Assembly (NCBI RefSeq): GCF_014396385.1 | Contig: NZ_CP060716.1 | Coordinates: 186,001-250,000 of the forward strand | Source of the DNA: Leucobacter denitrificans | GTDB taxonomy: Bacteria > Actinomycetota > Actinomycetes > Actinomycetales > Microbacteriaceae | Direction: 5' to 3' | Length of the DNA stretch: 64,000 nucleotides | In this document: piece after piece, positions 26,047 to 35,823 of the stretch | How the letters are laid out: each line of letters opens with the position of its first letter | How positions within the stretch are numbered: the stretch's first letter is position 1 | Made by a program: the position numbers and the translations under genes | The notes under the pieces: model-generated | The model's database searches: none | What the model was told of the DNA's origin: nothing | What the model saw: only the letters and a program-made list of their open reading frames with translations

Positions 26047-27132
26047 GTGGCTTATCGAGTACAGGGTGTCGTCGTTCGCGAAAAGAATGCGTCGGCGACA
26101 ATCGAGACCATCATTGTTCCGAATCCGGGACCGGGCGAGGTAGTGGTTGATGTGCTTACGTGCGGTGTGTGCCACACCGACTACCACTATCAGCAGGGCG
26201 GGATCAGCGATGAATTCCCATTCCTGTTGGGGCATGAGTCCACAGCCCGAGTTGCTGAGGTGGGCGAGGGCGTGACCGAGGTCGCCGTTGGTGATCGTGT
26301 GATCCTCAACTGGCGTGCCGTGTGCGGTCAGTGCCGCGCATGTGAGAAGGGGCAGCCTCAGTACTGTTTCGCGACACACAACGCGAAGCAGAAGATGACG
26401 CTTGAAGACGGGACCGAGCTGTCGGCGGCCTTGGGCATTGGGTCGTTCGCTGAAAAGACCCTTGTTGCGGCGGGTCAGTGCACAAAGATTGACGAAGATT
26501 CTGACGCCGCGGCCGTCGGTCTGCTGGGCTGTGGCATCATGGCCGGAATCGGCGCCGCGATCAATACTGGCGAGGTGAAACGCGGTGAGTCTGTCGCGGT
26601 TATCGGTTGTGGGGGAGTTGGCACAGCAGCGATTGCCGGTGCTCAGCTTGCTGGCGCAACGACGATCATCGCCGTCGATATCGACGATGCGAAGCTTGAG
26701 CAGGCAAAGCGATTTGGTGCGACGCACACCGTGAATTCGAAGAACGAAGACCCAGTCGAGGCGATCCGCTCGCTCACTGACACGTTTGGTGCAGACGTCG
26801 TCATCGACGCAGTGGGCCGCCCAGCGACCTATAAACAGGCCTTCTATGCGCGTGACCTCGCTGGCAGGGTCGTGCTCGTTGGTGTTCCGACGCCAGATAT
26901 GAAGCTCGAGTTGCCACTTCTCGACGTGTTTGGTCGCGGTGGATCGCTGAAGTCCTCGTGGTACGGAGACTGCCTGCCGAGCAGGGATTTCCAGATGCTC
27001 ATTGACCAGTACAAGCTCGGCAGACTTGATCTTGAAGGTTTCGTGACCGAGCGCATCGGGCTCGGCGACGTCGAGGTGGCATTTGCGAAGATGGCTGGTG
27101 GCAATATTCTGCGATCGGTGGTTGTGCTGTGA
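26047..27132 (+). CDS. mscR: S-(hydroxymethyl)mycothiol dehydrogenase
   Basis: This zinc-dependent class III alcohol dehydrogenase oxidises the mycothiol-formaldehyde adduct and can also reduce S-nitrosomycothiol. The catalytic zinc cysteine is in [10 protein letters not shown], with GHESTA. The structural zinc cluster is [15 protein letters not shown], and the NAD site is [14 protein letters not shown]. The GTG at 26047 follows GAGAGGGTG, giving 361 residues. The stop overlaps the start of the next MBL gene (GTGA), the standard pairing in mycothiol-producing actinobacteria. Confidence 0.93.
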   Translation: MAYRVQGVVVREKNASATIETIIVPNPGPGEVVVDVLTCGVCHTDYHYQQGGISDEFPFLLGHESTARVAEVGEGVTEVAVGDRVILNWRAVCGQCRACEKGQPQYCFATHNAKQKMTLEDGTELSAALGIGSFAEKTLVAAGQCTKIDEDSDAAAVGLLGCGIMAGIGAAINTGEVKRGESVAVIGCGGVGTAAIAGAQLAGATTIIAVDIDDAKLEQAKRFGATHTVNSKNEDPVEAIRSLTDTFGADVVIDAVGRPATYKQAFYARDLAGRVVLVGVPTPDMKLELPLLDVFGRGGSLKSSWYGDCLPSRDFQMLIDQYKLGRLDLEGFVTERIGLGDVEVAFAKMAGGNILRSVVVL

Positions 27133-27758
27133 ACGCGCGCATTGAGAACCTGGTGACGAGCGGCACATTCTCGCTCGACGGTGGTACTTGGGACGTCGAT
27201 AACAATGTGTGGATCGTGGGCGACGATCGCGAGGTCATTGTCATCGACCCGGCGCACGATCCAGCGGCGGTGGCCGCAGCGGTCGGCGACCGCAACACGA
27301 TCGCGGTGCTGCTCACTCACGGGCACGACGACCACATTCGTGCGGCACGCGAGACAGCGGATCTACTTCAGGCCCCGATCAGTCTGAACCCTGCCGATCG
27401 CATGCTTTGGGACGCCGTCTATCCCGACGTCGCCCCAGATCGAGAAATCACCGAGGGCGACGAGTTCGAAGTTGCGGGTGTGACGCTTACTGCCCGGAGC
27501 ACGCCAGGTCACTCACCCGGGTCGACCTGTTTCGTTGCGCCTGAACTGAACGCGGTGTTCGCAGGGGACACGCTGTTCCAGGGCGGGCCCGGCGCGACTG
27601 GGCGCTCGTACAGCAGTTTCGACACGATAATTGAGTCGATTCGTAACGTACTCTTCGAACTACCCGCTGAGACCGTCGTACACACTGGCCACGGTCCCAC
27701 GACAACGATCGGTGCAGAATCTCCGAATCTCGAAGAGTGGATCGCGCGCGGACACTGA
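27129..27758 (+). CDS. MBL-fold hydrolase paired with mscR
   Basis: The 209-residue metallo-beta-lactamase-fold protein has the zinc motif LTHGHDDH, a later [11 protein letters not shown] and FAGDTLF, and HTGHGPTT at the end, as in glyoxalase II-like thioesterases. Its GTG overlaps the mscR stop by 4 bases. In this conserved pair it is thought to hydrolyse the S-formylmycothiol made by MscR; that role is family knowledge and not visible in the sequence itself. Confidence 0.9.
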   Translation: MNARIENLVTSGTFSLDGGTWDVDNNVWIVGDDREVIVIDPAHDPAAVAAAVGDRNTIAVLLTHGHDDHIRAARETADLLQAPISLNPADRMLWDAVYPDVAPDREITEGDEFEVAGVTLTARSTPGHSPGSTCFVAPELNAVFAGDTLFQGGPGATGRSYSSFDTIIESIRNVLFELPAETVVHTGHGPTTTIGAESPNLEEWIARGH

Positions 27759-27814
27759 TCACACTCGGTGCGCGTTCGCGAGACTTGTCGATCACATAGT
27801 ACGATCGATGGGTT

Positions 27815-27890
27815 GCCTCCGTAGCTCAGGGGATAGAGCAATGGCCTTCTAATCCATTGGTCGCAGGTTCGAATCCTGCCGGGGGCGCCA
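27815..27890 (+). tRNA. tRNA-Arg (TCT)
   Basis: The cloverleaf has acceptor stem GCCTCCG/CGGGGGC, anticodon loop CTTCTAA (anticodon TCT) and T-loop GGTTCGAATCC. CCA is encoded at 27888-27890. It stands alone between the MBL and DUF488 genes. Confidence 0.96.
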
Positions 27891-27914
27891 ACGAGAAAGC
27901 ATCGCTTTCTCGTT
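27890..27914 (+). terminator. terminator after tRNA-Arg
   Basis: AACGAGAAAGC and GCTTTCTCGTT form a perfect 11-base stem with a 3-base loop, beginning at the last base of the tRNA. It should end the tRNA transcript. A further small hairpin (AATCGCTACAGCGATT) follows. Confidence 0.8.
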
Positions 27915-28004
27915 GCGCGACCCCAATCGCTACAGCGATTGCCTACGGAGCGAAGCGAGGGGCAGGGCGCTGACAAAGGACGATCTCGATGATTGAATGT
28001 CGCC

Positions 28005-28544
28005 ATGACAGGGAACTTCTTCACCATTGGTCATTCAAACCGCACGTTCGAGGAGTTTCTCGACCTTTTACAAGCATCTGAGATTGATCTTGTTGTTGAC
28101 GTGCGCAAGCTACCGGGGTCAGATAGGTACCCGCAATTTAACGCTGATGAGCTTGCAAGTGCTCTTAGCGAGAACAGCATCGATTTTCGCCGTGCGGAGC
28201 AGCTCACGGGCCGCCGTCCGGTGAGCAAGGACGTGCGGTTTGAGGTGAACGGTTGGTGGCAGAACCGGAGTTTTCACAACTACGCGGACCATGCGCTCTC
28301 GGAAGAGTTCGCTGAGGGTCTGGCGGAATTACGTGAGTGGGGTAAGTCGCATCGAGTGGCGATTATGTGCTCGGAGGCCGTGTGGTGGCGGTGTCACCGT
28401 CGCATTATTGCGGATCACCTGCTCGCGAACGATGAGCCGGTGCGCCACATCCTCGGGCCGCGAAATATCGATGAGGCGAAGCTGAGCGAAGGTGCGCAGC
28501 TTGGCGACGGTGGATTCGTAACCTATCCTGTGGCTGCGAACTGA
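28005..28544 (+). CDS. DUF488 domain protein
   Basis: The 179-residue protein has the DUF488 pattern: FFTIGHSNRTFEEFLDLL, DVRKLPGS and IMCSEAVWWRCHRRIIAD with the conserved Cys-x-E and CHR elements. The family is widespread and uncharacterised, with suggested links to nucleic-acid or thiol chemistry. The ATG at 28005 is preferred; a TTG four codons earlier is possible. It converges with the HhH-GPD gene 21 bases away. Confidence 0.85.
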   Translation: MTGNFFTIGHSNRTFEEFLDLLQASEIDLVVDVRKLPGSDRYPQFNADELASALSENSIDFRRAEQLTGRRPVSKDVRFEVNGWWQNRSFHNYADHALSEEFAEGLAELREWGKSHRVAIMCSEAVWWRCHRRIIADHLLANDEPVRHILGPRNIDEAKLSEGAQLGDGGFVTYPVAAN

Positions 28545-28565
28545 CTCTGCCGCGGAAAGGATGGT

Positions 28566-29138
28566 CTACTTCTTAGCGGCCTTGGCAGCTGCTTTTGCGG
28601 CACGCTTAGCCTCGCGCACCTGAAGTAGTGTTTCTGGCGAGACAATATCGGCAACACTCATCAGTGAGCCTTCTTCGCCGTAAGGCGCAGAGGCTTCGCG
28701 CCATCCGTCACCGTCGAATCCATATTGTTTGCCGAGAAGTGCGAGAAAGATCTTTGCCTTCTGATCCCCGAACCCTGGCAGTGACTTGAGTCGTTTGAGC
28801 ACGGTCTTGCCGTCGGGGGAGTCCTGTGTCCAGATCGCGCTCGCGTCGCCGCCCCATTCGGCGACGAGTTCGCGGCACAACGATTGCACCCGCTCGGCCA
28901 TCGATCCGGGAAATCGATGCACTGCGGGCGTCTGCTTGAATGCCGCTACGAAGTCGTCGGTATCCACAGTGGCAAGAGCGTTCGCATCAATGTCGCCAAC
29001 GCGTTGTTGGATCTTGAGAGGGCCCGCGAACGCCACTTCCATCGCGACCTGTTGGTCGAGCAGCATGCCGATGAGTAACGCAAGCGGATTGTCGCTGAGC
29101 AGTCGGTCGGCTTCAGCATCGTCGGTGAGGTGAATCAT
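28566..29138 (-). CDS. HhH-GPD-type base-excision repair protein
   Basis: The 190-residue protein has a helix-hairpin-helix glycosylase-like core: LIGMLLDQQVAMEVAF at the N-terminus and the hairpin LPGFGDQKAKIFLALLG. The Ala/Lys-rich tail is typical of actinobacterial members. It lacks the iron-sulfur cysteines of endonuclease III. Proteins of this subgroup are annotated as HhH-GPD base-excision repair; the damaged base recognised is unknown. A 205-base AT-richer gap with no supported gene separates it from the toxin gene. Confidence 0.85.
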   Translation of the reverse strand: MIHLTDDAEADRLLSDNPLALLIGMLLDQQVAMEVAFAGPLKIQQRVGDIDANALATVDTDDFVAAFKQTPAVHRFPGSMAERVQSLCRELVAEWGGDASAIWTQDSPDGKTVLKRLKSLPGFGDQKAKIFLALLGKQYGFDGDGWREASAPYGEEGSLMSVADIVSPETLLQVREAKRAAKAAAKAAKK

Positions 29139-29343
29139 TATGATGCCAGTATTGCACCGAGTCGGGGTTCGATAATGCAGCCTACTTCCTTGGGAGTTTC
29201 TCGATCAGGCAACAATACAGTTCTTGGGCAATATAAAGTTTTATCGCAAGGGGTTCAAGAGAGAATGGTGGAAATGAATTTCCGAATATCATTTTCAAAC
29301 TATATGGGGAGTTCTCGATCTTCATGAGAAGTCAGAAGTGTCT

Positions 29344-29601
29344 TCACCGGTAAACCTCTCGGCGGTGACCGATGCGAAGTACGAGGACCACCACTTCCGC
29401 ATCGATCACGTCATAGACAACTCGGTAATCACCGATTCGGATGCGCATTTCTCCAGAACCGCCCTTGAGCTGTTTGCAACCCAGTGGGTGCGGATCAGAC
29501 GCTAACGCGTCAATGGCGCGAAGAATACGTTGTGCAGTCTTGCGATCGATCTTGCGCAGTGTTTTTAGTGCGGACCGCGCATAGGTTATTTCGTAGCGCA
29601 C
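29344..29601 (-). CDS. RelE/ParE-family toxin
   Basis: The 85-residue basic protein has the RelE-type fold: YARSALKTLRKIDRKTAQRI, the DPHPLGCKQLKGG loop and the C-terminal MRIRIGDYRVVYDV with the R/Y residues used for ribosome-dependent mRNA cleavage. It lies 9 bases after a Phd/YefM-like antitoxin gene, giving the usual antitoxin-first order. It is a complete-looking type II toxin-antitoxin module. Confidence 0.92.
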   Translation of the reverse strand: MRYEITYARSALKTLRKIDRKTAQRILRAIDALASDPHPLGCKQLKGGSGEMRIRIGDYRVVYDVIDAEVVVLVLRIGHRREVYR

Positions 29602-29610
29602 GACCGGTGC

Positions 29611-29859
29611 TTACAGCCCAAATTCGGCCATGACATCAGCGTGTGACACCCGAGCTCCAGACTCGTTGCGGGCCGCTGCGGCTCCACGAACGTCGGCTTG
29701 ATCTTCAAGCGCCTCCAACGCACGATCGAAGAAATCAGGGGATACGACAACAGCTCGTCGACCAGCTCCCCGAGAGGTGATCTCCACTGGTTCTCGCTGC
29801 GCAGCGGCGATGTATTCTGCCTGCTGCGCGCGGAACTGAGAAAGAGTGATCGAAGTCAT
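29611..29859 (-). CDS. Phd/YefM-family antitoxin
   Basis: The 82-residue protein has the Phd/YefM N-terminal DNA-binding fold (LSQFRAQQAEYIAAAQREPVEIT then GAGRRAVVVSPDFFDRALEAL) and an acidic toxin-binding tail. It would neutralise the adjacent RelE-like toxin and repress the pair. A palindromic operator lies just before the start at 29869-29890. Confidence 0.9.
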   Translation of the reverse strand: MTSITLSQFRAQQAEYIAAAQREPVEITSRGAGRRAVVVSPDFFDRALEALEDQADVRGAAAARNESGARVSHADVMAEFGL

Positions 29860-29868
29860 ATCTCAATG

Positions 29869-29890
29869 GTACAACTTGTACAAGATGTAC
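29869..29890 (-). promoter_or_regulatory. toxin-antitoxin operator
   Basis: Overlapping palindromes built from GTAC occur here: GTACAACTTGTAC at 29869-29881 and the perfect CTTGTACAAG at 29875-29884, followed by ATGTAC. They lie 10 bases upstream of the antitoxin start. TTGTACA-type repeats are known operators of Phd/YefM antitoxins. Confidence 0.7.
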
Positions 29891-29951
29891 GCAATGGTGG
29901 AGTGGCCAAAGCGCCCAGACAGCAAATTTTGCCACACCATTGACACACAAA

Positions 29952-29983
29952 GCGGGGAATCCGGCCGAAGCCGAATTCCCCGC
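29952..29983 (-). terminator. terminator of isocitrate lyase gene
   Basis: GCGGGGAATCCGG pairs with CCGAATTCCCCGC with one mismatch and a short loop. It lies 17 bases beyond the aceA stop on the leftward side. Confidence 0.85.
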
Positions 29984-29999
29984 TCAGTAACAGTTGCGC

Positions 30000-31595
30000 T
30001 TATGCGAACTGGTTCATGGTGTTGTCCTTGCCGCCAGCCTTGAGGGCTGCGTCTCCGGCGAAGTACTCCTTGTGGTTGTCACCAATGTCGCTGCCAGCCA
30101 TGTTCTGGTGCTTCACGGTTGCGATGCCCTCGCGGATCTCGCGACGCTGCACGTCGCGAACGTAGGTGAGCATTCCCTCTTCGCCGAAGTAACCCTTTGC
30201 GAGGTTGTCGGTTGACAACGCCGCAGTGTGGTAGGTCGGGAGAGTGATGAGGTGGTGGAAGATACCCGCACGCGCTGCGCCATCGCGCTGGAACGACTGG
30301 ATTTTCTCGTCGGCGAGACGACCGAGCTCGGTCTCGTCGTACTCCACGCTCATGAGGCTGTCGCGATCGTACGCCGATACGTCCTTGCCCTCTTCCTGCA
30401 GCTGATCGAACGCCTGCTGGCGGAAGTTCAAGGTCCAGTTAAACGATGGGCTGTTGTTGTACACGAGCTTAGCGTTCGGAATCTCTTCGCGGATCCGATC
30501 CACCATGCCAGCGATCTGCTCAACGTGAGGCTTCTCGGTTTCGATCCACAACAGGTCTGCACCGTTGCGCAGCGAAGTGATGCAGTCGAGCACGCAACGA
30601 TCTTCGCCCGTGCCCTTGCGGAACTGGTACAGGTTCGACGCGAGGCGCTTCGGGCGAAGCAGCTTGCCATCGCGCTTGATGATCACGTCGCCGTTGCCGA
30701 GCTCTGCGTCTGAGATCTCTTCGACATCGAGGAACGAGTTGTACTGGTCACCGAGGTCGCCGGGCTCGTTCGTGACGGCGAGCTTCTGGGTGAGGCCTGC
30801 GCCGAGCGAGTCGGTGCGAGCGACAATCACGCCATTGTCGATGCCGAGCTCGAGGAATGCGTAGCGAACTGCGTTGAGCTTCGCGATGAAGTCCTCGTGA
30901 GGAACCGTGACCTTGCCGTCTTGGTGGCCGCACTGCTTCTCGTCAGAAACCTGGTTCTCGATCTGGATTGCGCATGCGCCAGCTTCGATCATCTTCTTTG
31001 CGAGCAGGTAGGTTGCCTCGGGGTTTCCGAAGCCCGCATCGATGTCTGCGATGATCGGCACAACGTGCGTCTCGAAGTTGTCGATCTGCGACTGAACGAA
31101 TTCTGCTGCTGTCTCGTCACCCGCTGCGCGAGCGTCGTCGAGCTGGGTGAAGAGCAGATCGAGTTCGCGAGCATCTGCCTGGCGAAGGAACGTGTAGAGC
31201 TCTTCGATGAGCGCCGGTACCGAAGTCTTTTCGTGCATCGACTGGTCGGGGAGTGGGCCGAATTCCGATCGGAGTGCTGCGACCATCCAACCCGAAAGGT
31301 AGAGGTACCTCTTGTTCGTCGACTTCAGGTGCTTCTTGATCGAGATGAGTTTCTGCTGACCGATGAAGCCGTGCCAGACACCGAGTGACTGGGTGTAGAC
31401 CGAGGAGTCGTTGTCGTACTCGGTCATGTCGCGGCGCATGATGTCGGCGGTGTACTGGGCGATTTCGAGTCCGGTGCGGAATCGGTTCTGTGCGCGCATC
31501 CGAGCGACGTGCTCTGGGTTGATCGCGCTCCAGCTGGAACCGTGCTGCTCCTTGAGCGCCTGCACTGACTCGATATCGTCGTTGAACGCAGTCAT
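30000..31595 (-). CDS. aceA: isocitrate lyase, long form
   Basis: The enzyme splits isocitrate into glyoxylate and succinate, the first step of the glyoxylate shunt needed for growth on acetate or fatty acids. The active-site signature is KQCGH in the segment SDEKQCGHQDGKV. LWIETEKPH and PSFNWTLNFR are further conserved parts. At 531 residues it belongs to the longer subfamily known from Pseudomonas; the E. coli and Icl1 type is about 430. Malate synthase is not in the window. It would use the acetyl-CoA from the catabolic cluster. Confidence 0.96.
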   Translation of the reverse strand: MTAFNDDIESVQALKEQHGSSWSAINPEHVARMRAQNRFRTGLEIAQYTADIMRRDMTEYDNDSSVYTQSLGVWHGFIGQQKLISIKKHLKSTNKRYLYLSGWMVAALRSEFGPLPDQSMHEKTSVPALIEELYTFLRQADARELDLLFTQLDDARAAGDETAAEFVQSQIDNFETHVVPIIADIDAGFGNPEATYLLAKKMIEAGACAIQIENQVSDEKQCGHQDGKVTVPHEDFIAKLNAVRYAFLELGIDNGVIVARTDSLGAGLTQKLAVTNEPGDLGDQYNSFLDVEEISDAELGNGDVIIKRDGKLLRPKRLASNLYQFRKGTGEDRCVLDCITSLRNGADLLWIETEKPHVEQIAGMVDRIREEIPNAKLVYNNSPSFNWTLNFRQQAFDQLQEEGKDVSAYDRDSLMSVEYDETELGRLADEKIQSFQRDGAARAGIFHHLITLPTYHTAALSTDNLAKGYFGEEGMLTYVRDVQRREIREGIATVKHQNMAGSDIGDNHKEYFAGDAALKAGGKDNTMNQFA

Positions 31596-31769
31596 GATAT
31601 TTCCTCTTCGGTGGTTGTCGTTTTGCGGACTACTTCCACTTTGGAGGCTCTTGACCGCCCAAGTTACACAATTTGAGGGTGAAGAAACAGTGTTTTTCTG
31701 TTTTTCGGAATATTCGCGAGCCGCGAGTAGGTATCAGTTCACACCCTTCCGGACCCGAGAGGCATTGAG

Positions 31770-32210
31770 TTAGTCGAACTGGTTTACCAACGAATGAGCC
31801 GCGCGCTCCACATAATCGCGAATCGCGTTGTCATACATCGGCGGCAATTCTGCCTCATCGAGCGCGGCGTTCATGTGAAAGAGCCATCGATCACGAGCTT
31901 CTGGGTTGATGTGGTACGGCACGTGACGCATGCGAAGTCTGGGGTGGCCGCGTTCCTCTGAATAGGTCGTGGGGCCGCCCCAGTATTGCTCGAGAAACAT
32001 GCGAAGGCGGCGGATCGCGCCCTCCCAATCCTCCTGCGGGTACATGGGCGCAAGCAGCGGGTCCTCGCGTACACCGCGATAGAACGCACGCACGATCTTC
32101 TCGAAGGTTTCGGTGCCACCGATCTGAGCCCAGACCGTGTCGGTCACCGCGTTGCCGAGCTCGCCGCTGCGAAGAGTGAGTCGGGGATTCGGGGTCGAGT
32201 TGTCGGTCAC
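31770..32210 (-). CDS. glbO: truncated hemoglobin, group II (HbO-like)
   Basis: This is a 146-residue 2-on-2 globin. Family signs are IGGTETFEKIVRAFYRGVRED, PMYPQEDWEGA, LEQYWGGP with the conserved B/E-region residues, RMRHVPYHI with the proximal His region, and W in RDRWLFHM (the G8 Trp). HbO proteins bind oxygen and help handle oxidants or nitric oxide. Its ATG overlaps the stop of the mscS-like gene by 4 bases, so it is the last gene of pepN-mscS-glbO. Confidence 0.92.
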   Translation of the reverse strand: MTDNSTPNPRLTLRSGELGNAVTDTVWAQIGGTETFEKIVRAFYRGVREDPLLAPMYPQEDWEGAIRRLRMFLEQYWGGPTTYSEERGHPRLRMRHVPYHINPEARDRWLFHMNAALDEAELPPMYDNAIRDYVERAAHSLVNQFD

Positions 32211-33133
32211 TGCTCTCCTCTGGGAAGTTTTGGATACTCGTCGGCGAGCTTCACGCCGGCATCAGTAAATTTCTGGCGCAGTTCGGCCCTCAAGCCCCGC
32301 TGAACCTCCCACTGTGCCTCCGGTCGAGTGCGGACCGCAAGCCGGAGGGTTGCTCGGTCGCCGAAGACGCTTTCGAGGCCCCATACTTCAGGTTCTCCGG
32401 TCACCTTGCGTGCATAGCGTTCTGAGGTGAGCAGGGCGCGAGCCGCTTGGAGCGCAACGTCAGAGACATGCGCGAGGTCTTGGTTTGCGTTCACGGTGAT
32501 ATCGATGAGCGCGCGCCCCCATCCCTGCGACGCGTTGCCGAGCGTAAGGATCTCGCCGTTGCGCACGAACCAGAGTGTGCCATCCATGCTGCGTACCTGG
32601 GTCACTCGAATTCCGACGTTTTCAACAGTTCCGGTGATCGTGCCAACAGTGATGATGTCTCCGACACCGAGTTGATCCTCGAACACCATGAAGATGCCGT
32701 TTAAGACATCTTTCACGATGTTCTGTGCCCCGAACGCGAGACCGGCGGCAACGATACCCGCAGAGGTGAGTACGGCGCCGAAATTCACGTTCAGCTGACT
32801 CAGTATGAGGATGATCGCGGCGACTGCGACGAAAATCGTGATCACAGCGCGCCCGACGGAACCGAGAGTACGTGTGCGCTGAACCGCTCGTGCGTGTATG
32901 TAAGGCGCAGCCTTAATTTCTGAGGTGGTGTCGACGTTCTGTGACTTCTTCACGCCCTGAACGATCTGGGTGACCGTGCGATCGAGTAGTCTGCGCAGGA
33001 TCCAGTTCACAATCACCGCGATGATGATGATCGCGACAATGATTAGGGGAGTGCGCCAGGTGGTGAGGAAGTCAGTGAAGGCGTTACTTGCCGCCTCCAC
33101 GACCTCCCCAGCCGTTTCTGTGCGGAACATCAT
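32207..33133 (-). CDS. MscS-family mechanosensitive channel
   Basis: The 308-residue membrane protein has an N-terminal helix (about 25-48), two further helices to residue 150, and the MscS pore and beta domain: LAFGAQNIVKDVLNGIFMVFEDQ then GDIITVGTITGTVENVGIRVTQVR-like sequence. It would open under membrane tension to release solutes. Both ends overlap neighbours by 4 bases (pepN upstream, glbO downstream). Confidence 0.92.
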   Translation of the reverse strand: MMFRTETAGEVVEAASNAFTDFLTTWRTPLIIVAIIIIAVIVNWILRRLLDRTVTQIVQGVKKSQNVDTTSEIKAAPYIHARAVQRTRTLGSVGRAVITIFVAVAAIILILSQLNVNFGAVLTSAGIVAAGLAFGAQNIVKDVLNGIFMVFEDQLGVGDIITVGTITGTVENVGIRVTQVRSMDGTLWFVRNGEILTLGNASQGWGRALIDITVNANQDLAHVSDVALQAARALLTSERYARKVTGEPEVWGLESVFGDRATLRLAVRTRPEAQWEVQRGLRAELRQKFTDAGVKLADEYPKLPRGEQ

Positions 33134-35724
33134 GCGGTCTCCGCGTCAGCTTTCTGGGCGACGAGTGCGCGTTCAACTCCCGCCAGGTGCTCGGTGATGA
33201 GCCTGCGCAGGGCAGCGGGTGCATCTTCGTGAGCGTCGAGCCAGGTCGCAGTTGCCACACGAAGCTCCTCGCTTGCGAGCGGTGACGGGTAGAACCCATC
33301 GATGAGCTCTTCTGCGATTGCGTAGCTGCGCGACTCCCACACAGTGAGCAGTTCGGCGAAGTAGCGATCCACATAGGGCGCGAGGAGCGTGCGGTCGTGC
33401 GCGCGGAGGAACCCGAGGCCCGTGGCACGGACGATCGCATTGGGCTTGTCGTCGGCCTCCCACACCGAAACCCATGCCGCGGTCTTGTCCTCCGCGGTAG
33501 GAAGGGCAGCGCGTGCGTGAGCAGCTGATTGGTTGCCGGTTGCGGTGCGGTCATCGGCGAGTGCGGCGTCAATCTCTTCGGCCGTTGCGCGCCCGCCCGC
33601 AGTGAGCGAGATGAGCAGCTCCCAACCGAGGTCGGTGTCGATGTCGAGGCCGGTGAGCGGGGTGCGCTCTTCGAGCAACTCGAGAATGGTGTCAAGTTGC
33701 GCTGGGCTCGATGCGAGGCTTGCGAACGACTTCACAAACTGGAACTGATTGTCCGATCCAGGCTTCGCGTCGAGAGCGAGTTGCCAGAGCGCATCCGCCA
33801 CCTTTGCGAGCGTTGCCTCACGCTTCTCAGGTGAGACGTAGCTCGAAGCAGAGAGCACGAGCTGCTGGATCACGGTGCGGAGCATCGTCGAGTTGGTTTC
33901 GTTCGCGACGTGCGCGAGCACGATATCGACGAAGCGGCTCGCAGGGAACTCGCCGTCTCGGGTTGCGTCCCACAGGGTGCCCCACACAAGTGAGCGAGCG
34001 AGTGAATCCTCGATATTGCCGAGGTTATCCGCCGCGGTGGCGAGCGACCGCTCATCGAGGCGGATCTTCGCATAGCTCAGATCGTCATCGTTCAGTATGA
34101 GCAGTGCGGGCTGCGCGACGCCAACGAGTTCTGCTACCTCGGTAGTTGCGCCGTCGACGTCGAGTTCGATGCGCTTGGTGCGGCGGAGCGATCCACCTTC
34201 GGACTCGTATAGGCCAACCGCGATGCGGTGCGGACGGAGTGTTGGGTAATCTGCGGCCGCACTCTGCACAATCTGGAATGACGCGTAGTTACCCTGTTCA
34301 TCCAAGGTGAAATCAGGTTGCAGGGTGTTCACGCCTGCGGTCTCGAGCCACTTCGTGGTCCACTCGGTGAGATCGCGACCACTTCTCGCCTCAAGCTCAG
34401 TCATGAGATCTGGAAGTTCAGTGTTCGAGTGGTGGTGCTTGACGAAGTAGTCGTGCACACCCTGCATGAACGGTTCGCGCCCAACCCAGGCCACGAGTTG
34501 CTTGAGCACCGAAGCACCCTTCGCGTATGTGATGCCGTCGAAGTTCACGAGCACGTCTTCGAGGTCGCGGATCGGAGCGACAATCGGGTGCGTCGACGGC
34601 AACTGATCCTGCCGGTACGCCCATGACTTCTCACTCGCGACGAATGTGGTCCAGCAGTCTGACCACTCGGTCGCCTCGGCAACGCCGAGCGTCGACATGT
34701 ATTCGGCGAACGACTCGTTGAGCCACAGGTCGTTCCACCAGCGCATCGTAACGAGGTCTCCGAACCACATGTGAGCAAGCTCGTGCAAGATGGTGACGAC
34801 TCGACGTTCGCGCATCGCATCGGTGACCTGGCTACGGAACACATACGCCTCGGTGAACGTCACAGCGCCGATGTTCTCCATAGCGCCCATGTTGTACTCG
34901 GGCACGAACAGCTGGTCGTACTTCTCGAACGGGTACGGGTAGTTGAACTCGGCCTCGAAGAACGCGAAGCCCTCACGTGTCTTCTCAAAGATGTAGTCGG
35001 CATCGAGAAATGGCGCGAGTGATTCGCGGCAAAAGACGCCGAGGGGAATCACGCGGCCATCGGTGCTCGTGAGCTCAGAACGCACCTCGTGATACGGGCC
35101 CGCGATGAGTGCGGTGATGTAGCTCGACATCACTGGTGTGGGCTCAAAGGCCCACGTTGCGATGGCTTCACCATTGCTGTCTCCGGCAGGCTGGGGCTCT
35201 GGCGTGGGCTGATTCGACACGACCTTCCAACGCGCAGGCGCGGTGATTGTGAATGCGAACGTCGCCTTGAGGTCGGGTTGCTCGAAGACCGGAAACATGC
35301 GGCGTGAATCGGGCACCTCGAACTGCGAGTAGAGGTACACCTCGTCGTCAGCAGGGTCAACGAATCGGTGAAGCCCCTCACCGGTGTTCATGTAGAGCAT
35401 CGTCGAGCGAATTCGAAGCGTGTTTTCGGTTGCAAGACCAGGTAACTGAATTCGCGAGTCTGCATACACCTCTGCCGGGTCGAGACTCACGCCATTGAGT
35501 TCGACCTGCTCGACCGACGCAGCAATGATGTCGATAAACGTCGAAGCACCCTCTTGAGCAGAGAAACGAATAACAGTGTCGGCACTGAACGTTGTGTCGC
35601 TCGTGGTGAGATCGAGTGCGACATCGTAGCTCTGGCTGCTGACGATCGCAGCGCGCTCTTGTGCTTCGGCGCGGGTGAGATTGGTTCCGGGCACGGTTCT
35701 CCTTGTGGATCTTGAAACCTGCAA
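33130..35724 (-). CDS. pepN: aminopeptidase N (M1 family)
   Basis: This 864-residue zinc metallopeptidase removes N-terminal residues from peptides. The exopeptidase motif GAMEN lies near residue 280, and the zinc site HELAHMWFGDLVTMRWW (HExxH-x18-E) follows near 315, with NESFAEYMSTLG. The long C-terminal helical ERAP1-like domain is complete. It heads a three-gene leftward cluster in which all genes overlap by 4 bases. Confidence 0.96.
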   Translation of the reverse strand: MQVSRSTRRTVPGTNLTRAEAQERAAIVSSQSYDVALDLTTSDTTFSADTVIRFSAQEGASTFIDIIAASVEQVELNGVSLDPAEVYADSRIQLPGLATENTLRIRSTMLYMNTGEGLHRFVDPADDEVYLYSQFEVPDSRRMFPVFEQPDLKATFAFTITAPARWKVVSNQPTPEPQPAGDSNGEAIATWAFEPTPVMSSYITALIAGPYHEVRSELTSTDGRVIPLGVFCRESLAPFLDADYIFEKTREGFAFFEAEFNYPYPFEKYDQLFVPEYNMGAMENIGAVTFTEAYVFRSQVTDAMRERRVVTILHELAHMWFGDLVTMRWWNDLWLNESFAEYMSTLGVAEATEWSDCWTTFVASEKSWAYRQDQLPSTHPIVAPIRDLEDVLVNFDGITYAKGASVLKQLVAWVGREPFMQGVHDYFVKHHHSNTELPDLMTELEARSGRDLTEWTTKWLETAGVNTLQPDFTLDEQGNYASFQIVQSAAADYPTLRPHRIAVGLYESEGGSLRRTKRIELDVDGATTEVAELVGVAQPALLILNDDDLSYAKIRLDERSLATAADNLGNIEDSLARSLVWGTLWDATRDGEFPASRFVDIVLAHVANETNSTMLRTVIQQLVLSASSYVSPEKREATLAKVADALWQLALDAKPGSDNQFQFVKSFASLASSPAQLDTILELLEERTPLTGLDIDTDLGWELLISLTAGGRATAEEIDAALADDRTATGNQSAAHARAALPTAEDKTAAWVSVWEADDKPNAIVRATGLGFLRAHDRTLLAPYVDRYFAELLTVWESRSYAIAEELIDGFYPSPLASEELRVATATWLDAHEDAPAALRRLITEHLAGVERALVAQKADAETA

Positions 35725-35823
35725 ATGACGAATGACACAAGACTATGCCCGTACCCTGACCAAAGGGTGGCCAATAGGGTAGACAAGGAGTATTTCGCCC
35801 AGTCGAGCCAGTAGGGTGGGGCT

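Noticed and set aside
26029..27168. A 379-codon leftward frame opposite mscR
   Set aside because: mscR carries every motif of its family on the other strand; the long antisense frame is an effect of GC-rich codon use.
30000..31595. Rightward open frames of up to 163 codons inside the isocitrate lyase gene
   Set aside because: They lie opposite a strong, complete gene and follow its codon pattern; no ribosome sites or recognisable products.
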